From: Paenibacillus dendritiformis
GTDB lineage: Bacteria; Bacillota; Bacilli; Paenibacillales; Paenibacillaceae
Length of the DNA: 64,000 nt
Direction of reading: 5' to 3'
NCBI RefSeq assembly: GCF_945605565.1
Contig: NZ_OX216966.1
Location: 1,733,501-1,797,500, forward strand
Under the pieces are notes generated by a model. The model ran no database searches and was not told the origin of the DNA. It saw only the letters and a program-made list of their open reading frames with translations. This document shows, piece after piece, positions 8,596 through 17,775 of this stretch. Both the position numbers and the translations under genes were made by a program. Within the stretch, counting starts at the first letter, position 1, and each line of letters starts with the position of its first letter.

Positions 8596-9204
8596 ATGGA
8601 ACGTTTCCGGGATGAACCGGGATACAAATACGCTTTCGGCGCCGTGCTTCATCGCGGTGAGCAAGTGGCGGTGAAATGTCCGCAATGCGGAGGTCTCGCC
8701 TTCATCTATCAGGGAGAGGAGCGGAGAGAGGTAAGGTGCACGGCATGCTTCCATCATGAGAAAGAGCCTGAAGCATACCGGTATGCGGCCAGCGGAGTAT
8801 GCGAATCGTGCGAGAGATGGTTCAACGAGGAAGTGAAGGACAGGAAGCAGCTTGCGCAGCGCATGATTCATATCCGATGTCCTCACTGCTCTGCCATGAA
8901 TCAGGTGCCGCTGCGCAGGACGCTGACGTGCAGAGGGTATGATTTCGATATCCGGCAGGGGCGCGATCCGGTATTCCATTTGGACCTGTATTACCTCGAC
9001 ATGTTCCGCGGCAAGCCGGTATGGGCGCTGAACCGGGACCACCTACACTATCTCATCGACTACATATCGGCCGATCTGCGGGAGAAGCCGGGCACCGGCA
9101 TGATGCGGACGGCTTCGCATACGCTGCCTGCCTATATGAAAGAGGCGAAAAATAGAGCGGCCATGGTCAAGACGCTGCGCGGACTGCTGCATAAGGATAC
9201 TTGA
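8596..9204 (+). CDS. Zinc-ribbon protein (TFIIB-type zinc ribbon-like)
   Basis: A 202-residue cytoplasmic protein. Four Cys pairs are visible: CPQCGG (residues about 29-34), CTAC (about 52-55), CESC (about 76-79) and CPHC (about 105-108), consistent with two zinc ribbons. The C-terminal half (DLYYLDMFRGKPVWALNRDHL) resembles proteins annotated as TFIIB-type zinc ribbon-containing in Bacilli. Start 8596 has AAGGAGGGA at about 8579. It is the first gene of a three-gene operon. Confidence 0.65.
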   Translation: MERFRDEPGYKYAFGAVLHRGEQVAVKCPQCGGLAFIYQGEERREVRCTACFHHEKEPEAYRYAASGVCESCERWFNEEVKDRKQLAQRMIHIRCPHCSAMNQVPLRRTLTCRGYDFDIRQGRDPVFHLDLYYLDMFRGKPVWALNRDHLHYLIDYISADLREKPGTGMMRTASHTLPAYMKEAKNRAAMVKTLRGLLHKDT

Positions 9205-9227
9205 AAGACAGCAATGGAGGAATCGAG

Positions 9228-9884
9228 ATGAAAAAAGGCGCCAAACTTGGGATTGTGCTGGGCATCATCGCAGTGCTGCTTATTCCCGCTTATTTCATTG
9301 GACGCACCTTCGGCTTGTTCCAGGGGGAGGTTGTGTTGACACGGTACGCGCTTGCGATAGAGGTCGATGGGCGGAAATACGATGTCTGGCCTCTTATCAG
9401 CAGCTTCGCCGCCATGGATAAGCGGGGGGAGGATCGGCAGTTCTATTATCAAGCGGAGAGAAGCGACATCAACTATTTGTTCCAGCTTGCCTATAAAGAG
9501 TTCGAGCCGGAGCCATCCGATGACAATCCGTATCTTGCCGGAAAGATTCAATATGGAGGGGAACGGGACAAGTATGTAACGGAGGTCCGCCAGTACGAGA
9601 ATGCGCGGGATTCGAAGCAGATCTATCAATTCCATGACGGCAAGGGCCGTCTTATCTATACCTATGATCCGGAAGCGCCCATCGATCGCGATTATATGAA
9701 GGAGATTATTGCCGCAGGCATGACCCGGCATACCGGAGGCGGTCAAAGCGAGGTCATAGATCCGTATATCAATATTACGAAGCTGTTCAAGGATAAGCTG
9801 GGCATCCTCGTGAAGCTGGATGTGGATGCGGAAGCCAAGCTGGTCACCCTATCCATGGAACAAGGAAAGGATGTGAACCCATGA
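9228..9884 (+). CDS. Hypothetical membrane-anchored protein
   Basis: A 218-residue protein with a lysine-flanked N-terminal membrane segment (residues about 7-23, LGIVLGIIAVLLIPAYFIG) and a soluble, presumably external domain of about 190 residues. No recognised domain. Start 9228 follows GGAGG; it lies 23 bp after the zinc-ribbon gene and overlaps the next gene by four bases, so the three are an operon. Confidence 0.6.
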   Translation: MKKGAKLGIVLGIIAVLLIPAYFIGRTFGLFQGEVVLTRYALAIEVDGRKYDVWPLISSFAAMDKRGEDRQFYYQAERSDINYLFQLAYKEFEPEPSDDNPYLAGKIQYGGERDKYVTEVRQYENARDSKQIYQFHDGKGRLIYTYDPEAPIDRDYMKEIIAAGMTRHTGGGQSEVIDPYINITKLFKDKLGILVKLDVDAEAKLVTLSMEQGKDVNP

Positions 9885-10441
9885 CGGTTCAGCATCAATA
9901 CAGACCGGGACCGGCCTATCTCGAAGGAATTACCGTGCCAGTGAATCCGGGAGCTTGGAGAGAGGAGGAATGGACGAGCAAGCTCCAGACTCCGGAGGGC
10001 CATACCCAATTTTATTTATTCTACTATGGGGAACTGATGGAGGAGTTGATTACGGCAACCGAGTTCGCGCCTCAACTGATCGTCGCCGAGGATGTCGTTA
10101 CCGGCCAACGGTACGTCCTGTTTGACGGCTGCAGACACGGGTATGATGCGATGCTGTGCGACACGTATTCGGACGAGCAGCGGAACGGCCGGACGCAGCT
10201 CCTTCCGTATATCGATCCCGATGGGGAGGATACGTTCGAGATTCGCATCACCGTTTTTTATAATGTCGATTGGGATGAGGAATTTGCGGAAGATGTGGAT
10301 GAGGAAGGGCAACTGGGGCTGATTAGCGGGGAACGCTGCAGCTTCGCGGAAGCGAAGCGCAATGGATTCGATGCGCTGAGCATCACTGTCGTGAACACCT
10401 CGGGACTGGAGACGGAGGTCGCCCAGGAAGAGCTGGCTTGA
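9881..10441 (+). CDS. Hypothetical cytoplasmic protein
   Basis: A 186-residue acidic protein without signal or membrane segment. Its start overlaps the upstream stop (ATGA). Motifs such as QRYVLFDGCRHGYDAM and FEIRITVFYNVDWDEEF did not lead to a family. It closes the three-gene operon and is followed by a strong terminator about 90 bp downstream. Confidence 0.6.
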   Translation: MTVQHQYRPGPAYLEGITVPVNPGAWREEEWTSKLQTPEGHTQFYLFYYGELMEELITATEFAPQLIVAEDVVTGQRYVLFDGCRHGYDAMLCDTYSDEQRNGRTQLLPYIDPDGEDTFEIRITVFYNVDWDEEFAEDVDEEGQLGLISGERCSFAEAKRNGFDALSITVVNTSGLETEVAQEELA

Positions 10442-10528
10442 CGGAGATGCGGCATATGATTCTCGCAGGGATCGAGCTGGGCTTTGCCTTCGTTGGGTCA
10501 GAACCGTAACTAGGGATAAGCTGAAATC

Positions 10529-10566
10529 AACCCCTTCAAGCCGTGACGGTTTGAAGGGGTTTTTGG
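10529..10566 (+). terminator. Rho-independent terminator
   Basis: AACCCCTTCAA and TTTGAAGGGGTT arms around an 11-base centre, then TTTT. It ends the zinc-ribbon operon. Confidence 0.88.
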
Positions 10567-10631
10567 TCTGTCCGGCTCCTTCCGCAGGGGAAAAAACTAC
10601 CGCTGCAGGTAGCGCCAATACTGATTGTGAA

Positions 10632-10646
10632 TGATAATCATTATTA
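10632..10646. promoter_or_regulatory. Fur box
   Basis: TGATAAT-C-ATTATTA fits the 7-1-7 consensus with one mismatch. It lies 160 bp before the MFS exporter start and is the only regulatory signal seen between the terminator and that gene. Confidence 0.78.
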
Positions 10647-10804
10647 GTTCTGCTGTCGCAAGGTATTCCGCCAGATCCATGTTGTCAAGGAGGGGCACGA
10701 TCGGGGAAAACGGAGTATGCCGATTGCCTGTAACCCACAGGAAATGGCAGTGCGGCGGCGTTCGCCCATGCATGATTACGGATGCGGTAAAAGGAGGAAT
10801 TGCG

Positions 10805-12274
10805 ATGCCCACACCACTAACGGCCACATTATCAACGGAGGATAAGCCGGAGCAGCAGGCGAATCCGCGCCGCTGGTATGCGCTAGCGGTCATTTTGCTG
10901 CCGACGCTGCTGATTTCGTTGAATACGTATATGATACAGGTCGCCCTGCCGTCTATGCAGCGCAGCCTTCATGCCAGCTTCGCGGAGGCCCAGCTGATCG
11001 TGACCGGGTTCTCGCTCGGGCTGGCGGTGGCGCTGATGGCCAGCGGGAAGCTAGGGGATAGGTACGGGAGAAAGCGGATGCTATTTATCGGCGTGAGCGG
11101 GTTCACGCTCATGGCTGCGCTGGGCGGCTTGACTTTGGAGCCGGCGCTTCTTATTGCCATACGGATCGTGCAGGGGCTGGCTGCGGCTTTTATTCAGCCC
11201 CAGGTGCTGTCCATCATGCAGGTCAGCTTCACCCAGCGGGAGAAGCCGCTCGCGTTCGGCGTGTACGGCGCCATGATCGGCTTCGGCTTCGCCAGCGGCC
11301 TAATTCTGGGCGGAGTTCTCGTTAATTGGAATCTGTTCGACCTCGGCTGGCGGACCGTGTTCTTTTTCAATGTGCCGTTCGGGCTTCTCGTTCTGCTGCT
11401 TCTGCCGATGGTTCCCGAGTCGCGGGGGGAGCAGGCGCACGGCCTTGATTGGGCCGGGACTGTCCTGCTTATGGGCGGATTGTTCTTGGTTGTCTATCCG
11501 TTGTCTGAGGGGCAGAAGCAAGGGTGGACGGCATGGACCTGGCTCTGTCTCCTGGCCGCGCTGCCGCTGCTCGCGGCATTTGTCATGGTAGAATTGCGGA
11601 AGCGGAAGCGCGGGGCGGTCCCGCTCGTCGATTTGTCTATCTTCAAGCATCGCTCCTTCCGCGCGGGGATGGCGGCTGTCGTTGTCATCTACCTCAGCCT
11701 ATTTTCCTTTTTCTTTATCGTAAGCTATTACGTGCAGTACGGGCTGCATCGGGGTGTGCAATATGCCAGTCTCGTATTCCTGCCTCTGGGCGCCGGGCTC
11801 TTCCTGACTTCGCTGCTGTCGGCCCGCATCGTCCGGCGCTGGGGGCTGCCCGTGTTGAAAATAGGCGCGCTGACGGTCGGGGCCAGTTGTCTCCTGTTCA
11901 TCGGCTCGCTGACGATCGACGCGGCGGATCTGCTGCATGTCCGCAATGTTTTGATTCTGCTCGCCTATGGACTGGGACTCGGCCTGGTTACAACGCCTCT
12001 CGTCAATGTCGTTCTCGGTACGGTGCCGGCACAAGAGGCCGGAACCGGTTCGGGTCTGTTCACGACCTTGATGTATTTGGCCAATTCGCTTGGAGTGGCG
12101 CTCATCGGCATCGTGTTCTCCGCCTCGCTGGGTCCCGGCGAAGCGGACTTGCCCGATTATGTCCGCGCCTTCGCCGTGTCGGTGGCGGCAAGCGGAGGAA
12201 TGGCGCTGACCGCCTTCCTCTGTCTTTGCTTCCTGCCCAATCCCGGCGGGGCGCAATCGGAGACGGCCGCTTGA
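10805..12274 (+). CDS. MFS transporter, DHA2 family, Fur-controlled
   Basis: A 489-residue, 14-segment drug:proton antiporter. The DHA2 motif A variant GKLGDRYGRKRM follows segment 2, and motif C-like glycines occur in segment 5 (GLILGGVLVNW). Start 10805 has AAAGGAGG eight bases upstream; a longer frame back to 10631 would run through the Fur box. Iron-regulated DHA2 pumps near siderophore loci often export the siderophore. A second pump at 29.1 kb sits inside the dhb operon, so this one could serve another compound. Confidence 0.88.
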   Translation: MPTPLTATLSTEDKPEQQANPRRWYALAVILLPTLLISLNTYMIQVALPSMQRSLHASFAEAQLIVTGFSLGLAVALMASGKLGDRYGRKRMLFIGVSGFTLMAALGGLTLEPALLIAIRIVQGLAAAFIQPQVLSIMQVSFTQREKPLAFGVYGAMIGFGFASGLILGGVLVNWNLFDLGWRTVFFFNVPFGLLVLLLLPMVPESRGEQAHGLDWAGTVLLMGGLFLVVYPLSEGQKQGWTAWTWLCLLAALPLLAAFVMVELRKRKRGAVPLVDLSIFKHRSFRAGMAAVVVIYLSLFSFFFIVSYYVQYGLHRGVQYASLVFLPLGAGLFLTSLLSARIVRRWGLPVLKIGALTVGASCLLFIGSLTIDAADLLHVRNVLILLAYGLGLGLVTTPLVNVVLGTVPAQEAGTGSGLFTTLMYLANSLGVALIGIVFSASLGPGEADLPDYVRAFAVSVAASGGMALTAFLCLCFLPNPGGAQSETAA

Positions 12275-12350
12275 CGCATGCGCCCATGAGCCATGAGCGG
12301 CGGCAAAAGGCGCGCGCCGCTTGATGCTGCCGGCATAACAAAGCGACGCC

Positions 12351-12392
12351 CCATCGAGCACAGAATATCCTGCGTTCGAGGGAGCGTCTTCG
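12351..12392 (-). terminator. Possible terminator of the SUFU gene
   Basis: GACGC/GCGTC arms with inner CC/GG and TCGA/TCGA pairs, located just past the SUFU stop on the minus strand and followed by a short T-containing tail. Moderate quality. Confidence 0.4.
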
Positions 12393-12393
12393 A

Positions 12394-13479
12394 TTATAGC
12401 GAGAATTTGGCTTCCCCGTTGAATATCCATTCCTCCGGGGCGGACGCGCGCTCGAACAAGCGCTCCGTACCCTGCTCCTCGGCATAGTGCCGCTCTTCCT
12501 CCGTAATCGGAATCATCCAGAGCAGATTGAGCGGATCGCCGCCGATCTCCGGAAGGGCTACAGCCGGCGCATGCGGCGGCTGGGCAAGCGCCACCGCAGT
12601 GAAGCGCTCGTGACTGAGGCCGATCTCGCCGCATGGAATCGTATGTCCATTGGCGACGAACGTAAGATAGGTCCAGGGCAGGTTGGTCTGCCCGCTAATG
12701 TACTGCAGCATCGGCTTCCCATGCTCGGCCAGCCAGCGCGAATCGCAGGCGAAGGCGAACTCGAACCTCCGCAGCAGCTCCGGCGTCTCCGTATATTGCT
12801 CCACCTTCGGCTGCGGCAGAATCGATGTCCCCAATGTCACGACATAGGTGACGTCCCCCTGCTCGACGGTAACCATAGCTCGCGGGGGCCAGTTGCCGCC
12901 GTCGATGGCATAGTAGTTCGTGACGGGACCGAGTCCGGATTCGATAGCCTCCAGATACTGCTGCTGCAAGCCTGTCCAGGTATGCTCGTCCCAGCTCTGC
13001 CAGAACTGCTTGGCGAGCTCGATGCGCCGGAACAACGCGTTCGAATCGGGCGTCCCCAGCGGGAAGCACAGGTTCGACTCCCCGATGCAGTCCCTCGCAT
13101 AGCCGGGATAACTGTGTTCGTCTCCGGACGAACCGGCCCATCCGGGGATGACGCTTACGATCTCATCCCGATAGAGCAGGGCGGCGGCATCGCCTTCCTC
13201 GAACCAGACGACAGCGAGCTGTTCGGGATCAAGCCGCTCGGCCCCATCGGGATGGGCGCAGCAGTCTCTCGGCAGCATCGGAGCCCGGCCATGGCCCATC
13301 GCTTCCACGTCGAGGGACTCCGGCGCCGGCCCGTAATTCCTGACCCAGCAGGCGCGAACGCTCGCATATTCCTCGCCCGGGTAGTTCCATAAATAAAAAT
13401 AAACGCAGTCCTCATATTCCTCCACAAACGCTTGAATGGGGCAGACGGGCGAGAACTCTTCCAAAATGATATTTTTCAT
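12394..13479 (-). CDS. Suppressor-of-fused (SUFU) domain protein
   Basis: A 361-residue protein. The C-terminal part carries the SUFU-family signature GDPLNLLWMIPITEEERHYA, followed by the typical ERLFER stretch, and FVANGHTIPCGEIGLSHERF upstream. Bacterial SUFU proteins are often immunity-like or of unknown role. The N-terminal 150 residues contain CVYFYLWNYPGEEYASVR, resembling a fused DUF that accompanies some Paenibacillus SUFU proteins. Single gene, minus strand, ending close to the convergent MFS gene. Confidence 0.75.
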   Translation of the reverse strand: MKNIILEEFSPVCPIQAFVEEYEDCVYFYLWNYPGEEYASVRACWVRNYGPAPESLDVEAMGHGRAPMLPRDCCAHPDGAERLDPEQLAVVWFEEGDAAALLYRDEIVSVIPGWAGSSGDEHSYPGYARDCIGESNLCFPLGTPDSNALFRRIELAKQFWQSWDEHTWTGLQQQYLEAIESGLGPVTNYYAIDGGNWPPRAMVTVEQGDVTYVVTLGTSILPQPKVEQYTETPELLRRFEFAFACDSRWLAEHGKPMLQYISGQTNLPWTYLTFVANGHTIPCGEIGLSHERFTAVALAQPPHAPAVALPEIGGDPLNLLWMIPITEEERHYAEEQGTERLFERASAPEEWIFNGEAKFSL

Positions 13480-13690
13480 GACTTCACCTCACAACGGGTA
13501 TGCAATCCATTTGTTGCCATCAAGTGGATATGGAGATAGGATAGCATCCGGCCGGCGAAGATACAATCATGTCCGCTATGAATTGAAAATTCCTTTTTGC
13601 CAACTCCATTTCTTCGATCTCATTCGATTTTCATGGCCACGATTCTTCCATAATTTGATTGACTAGGGTGGATACTTATGGTAATTTAAT

Positions 13691-13717
13691 TGATGATAAT
13701 GATTATCATTATCATCA
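13691..13717. promoter_or_regulatory. Strong (double) Fur box
   Basis: A 27-bp palindrome, broken only at its centre, made of overlapping TGATAAT and ATTATCA units, about 70 bp before the Btr-like regulator. It is the best Fur site in the window and should give tight iron repression. Confidence 0.9.
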
Positions 13718-13786
13718 ATGTCATAGGAAATGCAACTACCATCCTATGCTTCATGCTCATCTTATATTAGCAAAAGGAGGTTCCCC

Positions 13787-15004
13787 GTGGTTTCAAAAAA
13801 AGAGCTGCCGACAGACAGAAGCCTGCGAACGCCTGACCGGAGCCGGAAAACCGAGTTGAATGCGATCAAAGAATTTATGGATCAGCATTATGACGAATCG
13901 CTGTCGATCGGGCAACTGGCGCGGATGGCCAATATCAGCCCCAAATATTTTGTCGATCTCTTCAAGAAAACCTACGGCCTAAGCGCCATGGATTACTTGA
14001 CGGCCGTGCGCATGAACCACGCGAAGCGTTATTTGGCGGAATCCGGAGAGCGTCTGCGCGATATTGCCCTGAAGGTTGGGTATAAGGACGAATTCTACTT
14101 TAGCCGCAAATTCAAGAAAGAAGTCGGTGTGTCTCCGTCCGACTTCGCGAAGAATGCGAGGCGGCATATCGCCGCCTGCTCCTCTGCGTTGATCGGGCAA
14201 TTGCTTGCGCTGGATGTCATGCCGGTGGCGGCGCCGCTCGACCCGAAGTGGACGCCTCATTACTACCACGCCTTGCGAACGGAAATTCGATCCCATCTGA
14301 TGCTTACCGCTCCTTATGCCTATCGCCCGTTCGAAGTGAATCTGAACAAGCTGGTGCAGGCTCGTCCCGATGCGATTATTGGCACCGATCATCTCACTTC
14401 TCTGGAGAAGGCGAAAGTGAATGAGATTGCTCCCTCTCTCATGGTGTCGGCACAAGACGGCTGGCGAGATCAACTGCAGAAGATTGGCCATTTTTTAAAT
14501 AGAGAAGACAAGGCGGCGCAATGGATAGATCGATATGAGCAGAGGGTTCAGTCCGCCCGGACACAGATTGGCGAAGTGTTGGGACAGGACAGGATACTCG
14601 CTCTGCGCATCTATGGGCACCGCATCCATATCTACGGGAATCGCGGACTGGAGGAGGTGCTCTATCACGACCTCAAGCTGGAATCCGCGTGCCGGCGCGG
14701 CGCGTCCAGCGGTCCGCCGTTGACATTGGAGCAAGTGGCGGAGCTTGCCCCCGACCGAATTCTGGTCCTGATATGTCCCGAAGCGGCGTCCCGCGCCTTC
14801 TGGCTGGCGCTGCAGCATTCACCCGAATGGCGGAAGCTGACAGCGGTGAAGAACCGGTATGTCTATCCCATTGCCTCCGACCCGTGGTGCGAATATTCGG
14901 CAGTCGCCATCACGCGGATGCTTGATGAAGCCTTGCTGCTGTTTACAGGAAATTGTCCAAATGGTTTTCTGGATAACGGCTATGGTGAATCCTTCGCCAC
15001 CTGA
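13787..15004 (+). CDS. AraC regulator fused to siderophore-binding domain (Btr-like)
   Basis: A 405-residue protein. Residues about 20-120 form an AraC DNA-binding domain (LSIGQLARMANISPKYFVDL; RLRDIALKVGYKDEFYFSRK). Residues about 145-400 are a TroA-like/FeuA-like periplasmic-binding fold without a signal peptide, so it senses a ferric siderophore in the cytoplasm. This is the architecture of B. subtilis Btr, the activator of bacillibactin uptake. Start GTG 13787 follows AAAGGAGG at 13773-13780. It is transcribed towards the binding-protein gene, each behind its own Fur box. Confidence 0.9.
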   Translation: MVSKKELPTDRSLRTPDRSRKTELNAIKEFMDQHYDESLSIGQLARMANISPKYFVDLFKKTYGLSAMDYLTAVRMNHAKRYLAESGERLRDIALKVGYKDEFYFSRKFKKEVGVSPSDFAKNARRHIAACSSALIGQLLALDVMPVAAPLDPKWTPHYYHALRTEIRSHLMLTAPYAYRPFEVNLNKLVQARPDAIIGTDHLTSLEKAKVNEIAPSLMVSAQDGWRDQLQKIGHFLNREDKAAQWIDRYEQRVQSARTQIGEVLGQDRILALRIYGHRIHIYGNRGLEEVLYHDLKLESACRRGASSGPPLTLEQVAELAPDRILVLICPEAASRAFWLALQHSPEWRKLTAVKNRYVYPIASDPWCEYSAVAITRMLDEALLLFTGNCPNGFLDNGYGESFAT

Positions 15005-15021
15005 TCTATACTCAGGTCGAA

Positions 15022-15036
15022 TGAGAATCATTATCA
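15022..15036. promoter_or_regulatory. Fur box
   Basis: TGAGAAT-C-ATTATCA matches the 7-1-7 consensus with one mismatch. It lies 19 bp before the binding-protein start and probably controls the whole downstream siderophore operon. Confidence 0.85.
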
Positions 15037-15054
15037 CTTAGGGGGAGATATACC

Positions 15055-16083
15055 GTGTCAACATCTTTAGTTCATGCCAAGTCCCGCTTCATGGCCCGCA
15101 TGTCGGGATTGCTGTGCTGCGTGCTTCTGGGAAGCGTGCTGGCGGCCTGCTCTACGTCGGAGAGCAAAGCCGCGCCGACCGGCCAGCCAAGTTCCACAAC
15201 CGTCACGGAAGTGTCTGCGGCAGCGGGGGACAGCGGCGCGAAGCCTTCCGGCGGCGAGCGGACGGTAACGGACGAGCTTGGCCATGAAATCAACATTCCC
15301 GCCGAGCCCAAGAACATTTTCGCTCCCAACATGGAAGACTCCTTGCTTAAGCTGGGCGTCAAGCCGGTAGCACAATGGTCCAACGGCAGCATGGGACACG
15401 ATTACCTGCAAGACGAATTGAAGGACGTGCCGAAGCTTGATTTCTCGGCAGGGCTGCCATCGCCGGAAACGTTAATGGCTTACAATCCCGAGCTGATTAT
15501 TTTGCATACGGAGACCTATGCCCAGAACGGGAACTATGAAGCCTACTCCAAGATTGCGCCAACCTATGTATTCAAAAATGCTTCCGGAAATATTGAGAAA
15601 TCCCTCACTGCCATTGGAGAACTGCTCGGCAAAACCGAGGAAGCCAATAAGGCGCTGGAGGCTTATCAGCAAAAAGTGAAGGAAGCTCGGGAAAAGCTGA
15701 AGGAAGCGGTCGGAGACAAAAAGGTGGCGATTATCCGCTTTGCCCACAAAGGCGTCAGCCTGATGGGCGGCCAATACTTGTGCGGTTATGTCGTGCACCG
15801 CGATCTGGAGCTCGGGATATCCAATCTCGTAGGGAATGAGAATAGCGCCAGCATATCTATGGAGATTCTTCCGGACTTGGACGCAGACTATATTTTTGTC
15901 CTCAATGCCTATAACCAAGGGACAGAGCGCATGACAGAAATGATGGACAGTCCAATCTGGAAGAGCATCCCTGCCGTCAAGGAGGGCCATGTGTACGAAG
16001 TTAGCAATAAATATTGGCTTGGCAGCGGGCTTATCGCTTACGAGAAAATTGTAGACGACACAGTTCGGCTGCTGACGCAATGA
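15055..16083 (+). CDS. Ferric siderophore-binding lipoprotein (FeuA-like)
   Basis: A 342-residue lipoprotein. Its signal peptide ends in lipobox LAAC with Cys32, followed by a low-complexity linker and a two-lobed binding fold joined by a long helix (about 185-225, KALEAYQQKVKEAREKLKEA). It should capture the ferric catecholate at the membrane for an ABC importer. No permease or ATPase gene is nearby, so those must be encoded elsewhere. Start GTG 15055 follows GGGGGAG; the ATG at 15091 would shorten the signal. It is the first gene of the dhb operon. Confidence 0.88.
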   Translation: MSTSLVHAKSRFMARMSGLLCCVLLGSVLAACSTSESKAAPTGQPSSTTVTEVSAAAGDSGAKPSGGERTVTDELGHEINIPAEPKNIFAPNMEDSLLKLGVKPVAQWSNGSMGHDYLQDELKDVPKLDFSAGLPSPETLMAYNPELIILHTETYAQNGNYEAYSKIAPTYVFKNASGNIEKSLTAIGELLGKTEEANKALEAYQQKVKEAREKLKEAVGDKKVAIIRFAHKGVSLMGGQYLCGYVVHRDLELGISNLVGNENSASISMEILPDLDADYIFVLNAYNQGTERMTEMMDSPIWKSIPAVKEGHVYEVSNKYWLGSGLIAYEKIVDDTVRLLTQ

Positions 16084-16099
16084 GCGGGGGGATGACAAT

Positions 16100-16948
16100 A
16101 TGACACGGAACATGATTTCGCTTGATCATCTTGCGCGCCGCCAGGTCGGCATTCCCCACGCGGAGCAATGGACGCTGCGTTCGCGGGCCGAGAACCGAAC
16201 CTACCGGATTATCGTGGCGCAGCCGGAGGGGGAACCCCCTCCTTCGGGCTACCCGGTTATCTATTTGCTGGACGGCAACTCGGTATTCGGAACGATGGTC
16301 GAGGCGGTGCGCCTGCAGAGCCGCCGTCCTGACAAGACGGGGGTGGCTCCGGCGATCATTGTAGGAATTGGCTATGAGACGGAGGCTTCTTATGCGCCGA
16401 ATCGCTTTTACGATTACACGCCGGTTCCCAATACGGAGTACAGGCGCAGATCCGATGGAGCAGAGCTGCCTGAACAAGGCGGAGCAGCGGCGTTCCTCCA
16501 GTTCATCGAGGAGGAGCTGAAGCCGCAGATCGCAAGCGAGTTCCGGATTGACCGGAACCGGCAGACGATTTTCGGACACTCCCTCGGCGGTCTGTTCGTG
16601 CTCTATGCGTTGTTTACGAAGCCGGACGCGTTCCGGCACTATATTGCAGGCAGTCCGTCCATCCATTGGAGCAAGGAATATTTGCTTGAACAGGAGCGGA
16701 TATTCAAGGCCCGTGTGCGGGAGGAATCCGTCAACGTCCGGCTGCTGCTCGGAGTCGGGGAACAGGAGAAAAGCCATGTCGCCCGCAATTGCGACAGCGC
16801 CAGGGAGCTTGCGGAACGACTGTCTTCTCTCTCCGATTTGGGAGTGAGCGCCGTATATAAGGAATTTGAAGATGAAGGGCATGTCTCGGTGCTGCCGATT
16901 CTGATCAGCCGGGCATTGCGGTTCGCCTTGCATCCGGAGCAACAATGA
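16100..16948 (+). CDS. Catecholate siderophore esterase (BesA/IroE-like)
   Basis: A 282-residue alpha/beta hydrolase of the esterase D type. The nucleophile lies in GHSLGG (Ser161) and the likely catalytic His261 in [20 protein letters not shown] is the typical early strand. BesA-like enzymes hydrolyse the trilactone ring of ferric bacillibactin to release iron. It is 16 bp after the binding-protein gene, and no signal peptide is present, so it acts in the cytoplasm. Confidence 0.87.
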   Translation: MTRNMISLDHLARRQVGIPHAEQWTLRSRAENRTYRIIVAQPEGEPPPSGYPVIYLLDGNSVFGTMVEAVRLQSRRPDKTGVAPAIIVGIGYETEASYAPNRFYDYTPVPNTEYRRRSDGAELPEQGGAAAFLQFIEEELKPQIASEFRIDRNRQTIFGHSLGGLFVLYALFTKPDAFRHYIAGSPSIHWSKEYLLEQERIFKARVREESVNVRLLLGVGEQEKSHVARNCDSARELAERLSSLSDLGVSAVYKEFEDEGHVSVLPILISRALRFALHPEQQ

Positions 16949-16961
16949 GGGGTTGACTAAG

Positions 16962-17750
16962 ATGGAGTATGCAGGCATCAAGGGAAAAGTCGCATTGGTT
17001 ACCGGCGCTGCCCAAGGCATCGGGGAAGCGGTGGCGCGGGCGCTTGCCGGACTCGGGGCGATCGTCGCGGCCGTCGATCGGAATGCCGCGGGCGTCGAGA
17101 AGCTCGCCGCCGAGCTGAGCGGCTCCGGCAATCTCCGTGCCGCGGCATACCCGGCAGACGTGGGGGACCGGTCGGCCGTAGAAAAAGCGGTGGAGCGAAT
17201 CGAACAGGAGCTGGGTCCGATTGAGATCGTCGTCAATGTGGCAGGACTGCTGCGGGCAGGGCCCATCGACTCGCTTAGCGATGAGGATTGGCAGGAGACC
17301 TTCAGGGTCAACGTCAACGGCGTATTTTATGTGTCCCGCACCGTCGTCAGACGGATGGCGCTCCGCGGTTCCGGCTCCATTGTGACCGTGGGGTCGAACG
17401 CGGCCGGGGTGCCGCGGATGCATATGTCAGCCTATGCGGCTTCGAAGGCGGCCGCAGCTATGTTCACCAAATGTCTCGGGCTGGAGTACGCCCGGAACAA
17501 TATCCGCTGCAACATCGTAGCGCCCGGTTCCACGGACACGGCTATGCAGCGGGCGCTTTGGAGCGGCGAGGACAGCGCGGCGGGAGTCATTGCCGGCTCG
17601 CCGGAGGCGTTCCGCTTGGGAATCCCGCTTCACAAGCTGGCCATGCCCTCAGATATTGCCGATGCGGTAATCTTCCTCGTATCCGACCGGGCGCGGCATA
17701 TTACGATGCATGAATTGTGCGTCGATGGCGGTGCGACCTTGGGGTGCTGA
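16962..17750 (+). CDS. dhbA: 2,3-dihydro-2,3-dihydroxybenzoate dehydrogenase
   Basis: A 262-residue short-chain dehydrogenase. The NAD site is GAAQGIGEA, and the catalytic Tyr-Lys is in SAYAASKAA with the preceding VGSNA serine. Family length is about 260. It oxidises 2,3-dihydro-DHB to 2,3-dihydroxybenzoate, the last step of DHB synthesis. Start 16962 follows GAGGGG; a TTG at 16953 is possible. The downstream dhbC, dhbE and dhbB confirm the specific role. Confidence 0.92.
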   Translation: MEYAGIKGKVALVTGAAQGIGEAVARALAGLGAIVAAVDRNAAGVEKLAAELSGSGNLRAAAYPADVGDRSAVEKAVERIEQELGPIEIVVNVAGLLRAGPIDSLSDEDWQETFRVNVNGVFYVSRTVVRRMALRGSGSIVTVGSNAAGVPRMHMSAYAASKAAAAMFTKCLGLEYARNNIRCNIVAPGSTDTAMQRALWSGEDSAAGVIAGSPEAFRLGIPLHKLAMPSDIADAVIFLVSDRARHITMHELCVDGGATLGC

Positions 17751-17775
17751 GATAGATGGAAGGGAGACGGTTGAA

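Noticed and set aside
8375..8596. Minus-strand 73-codon frame
   Set aside because: No ribosome site or similarity, and it covers the promoter region of the zinc-ribbon operon.
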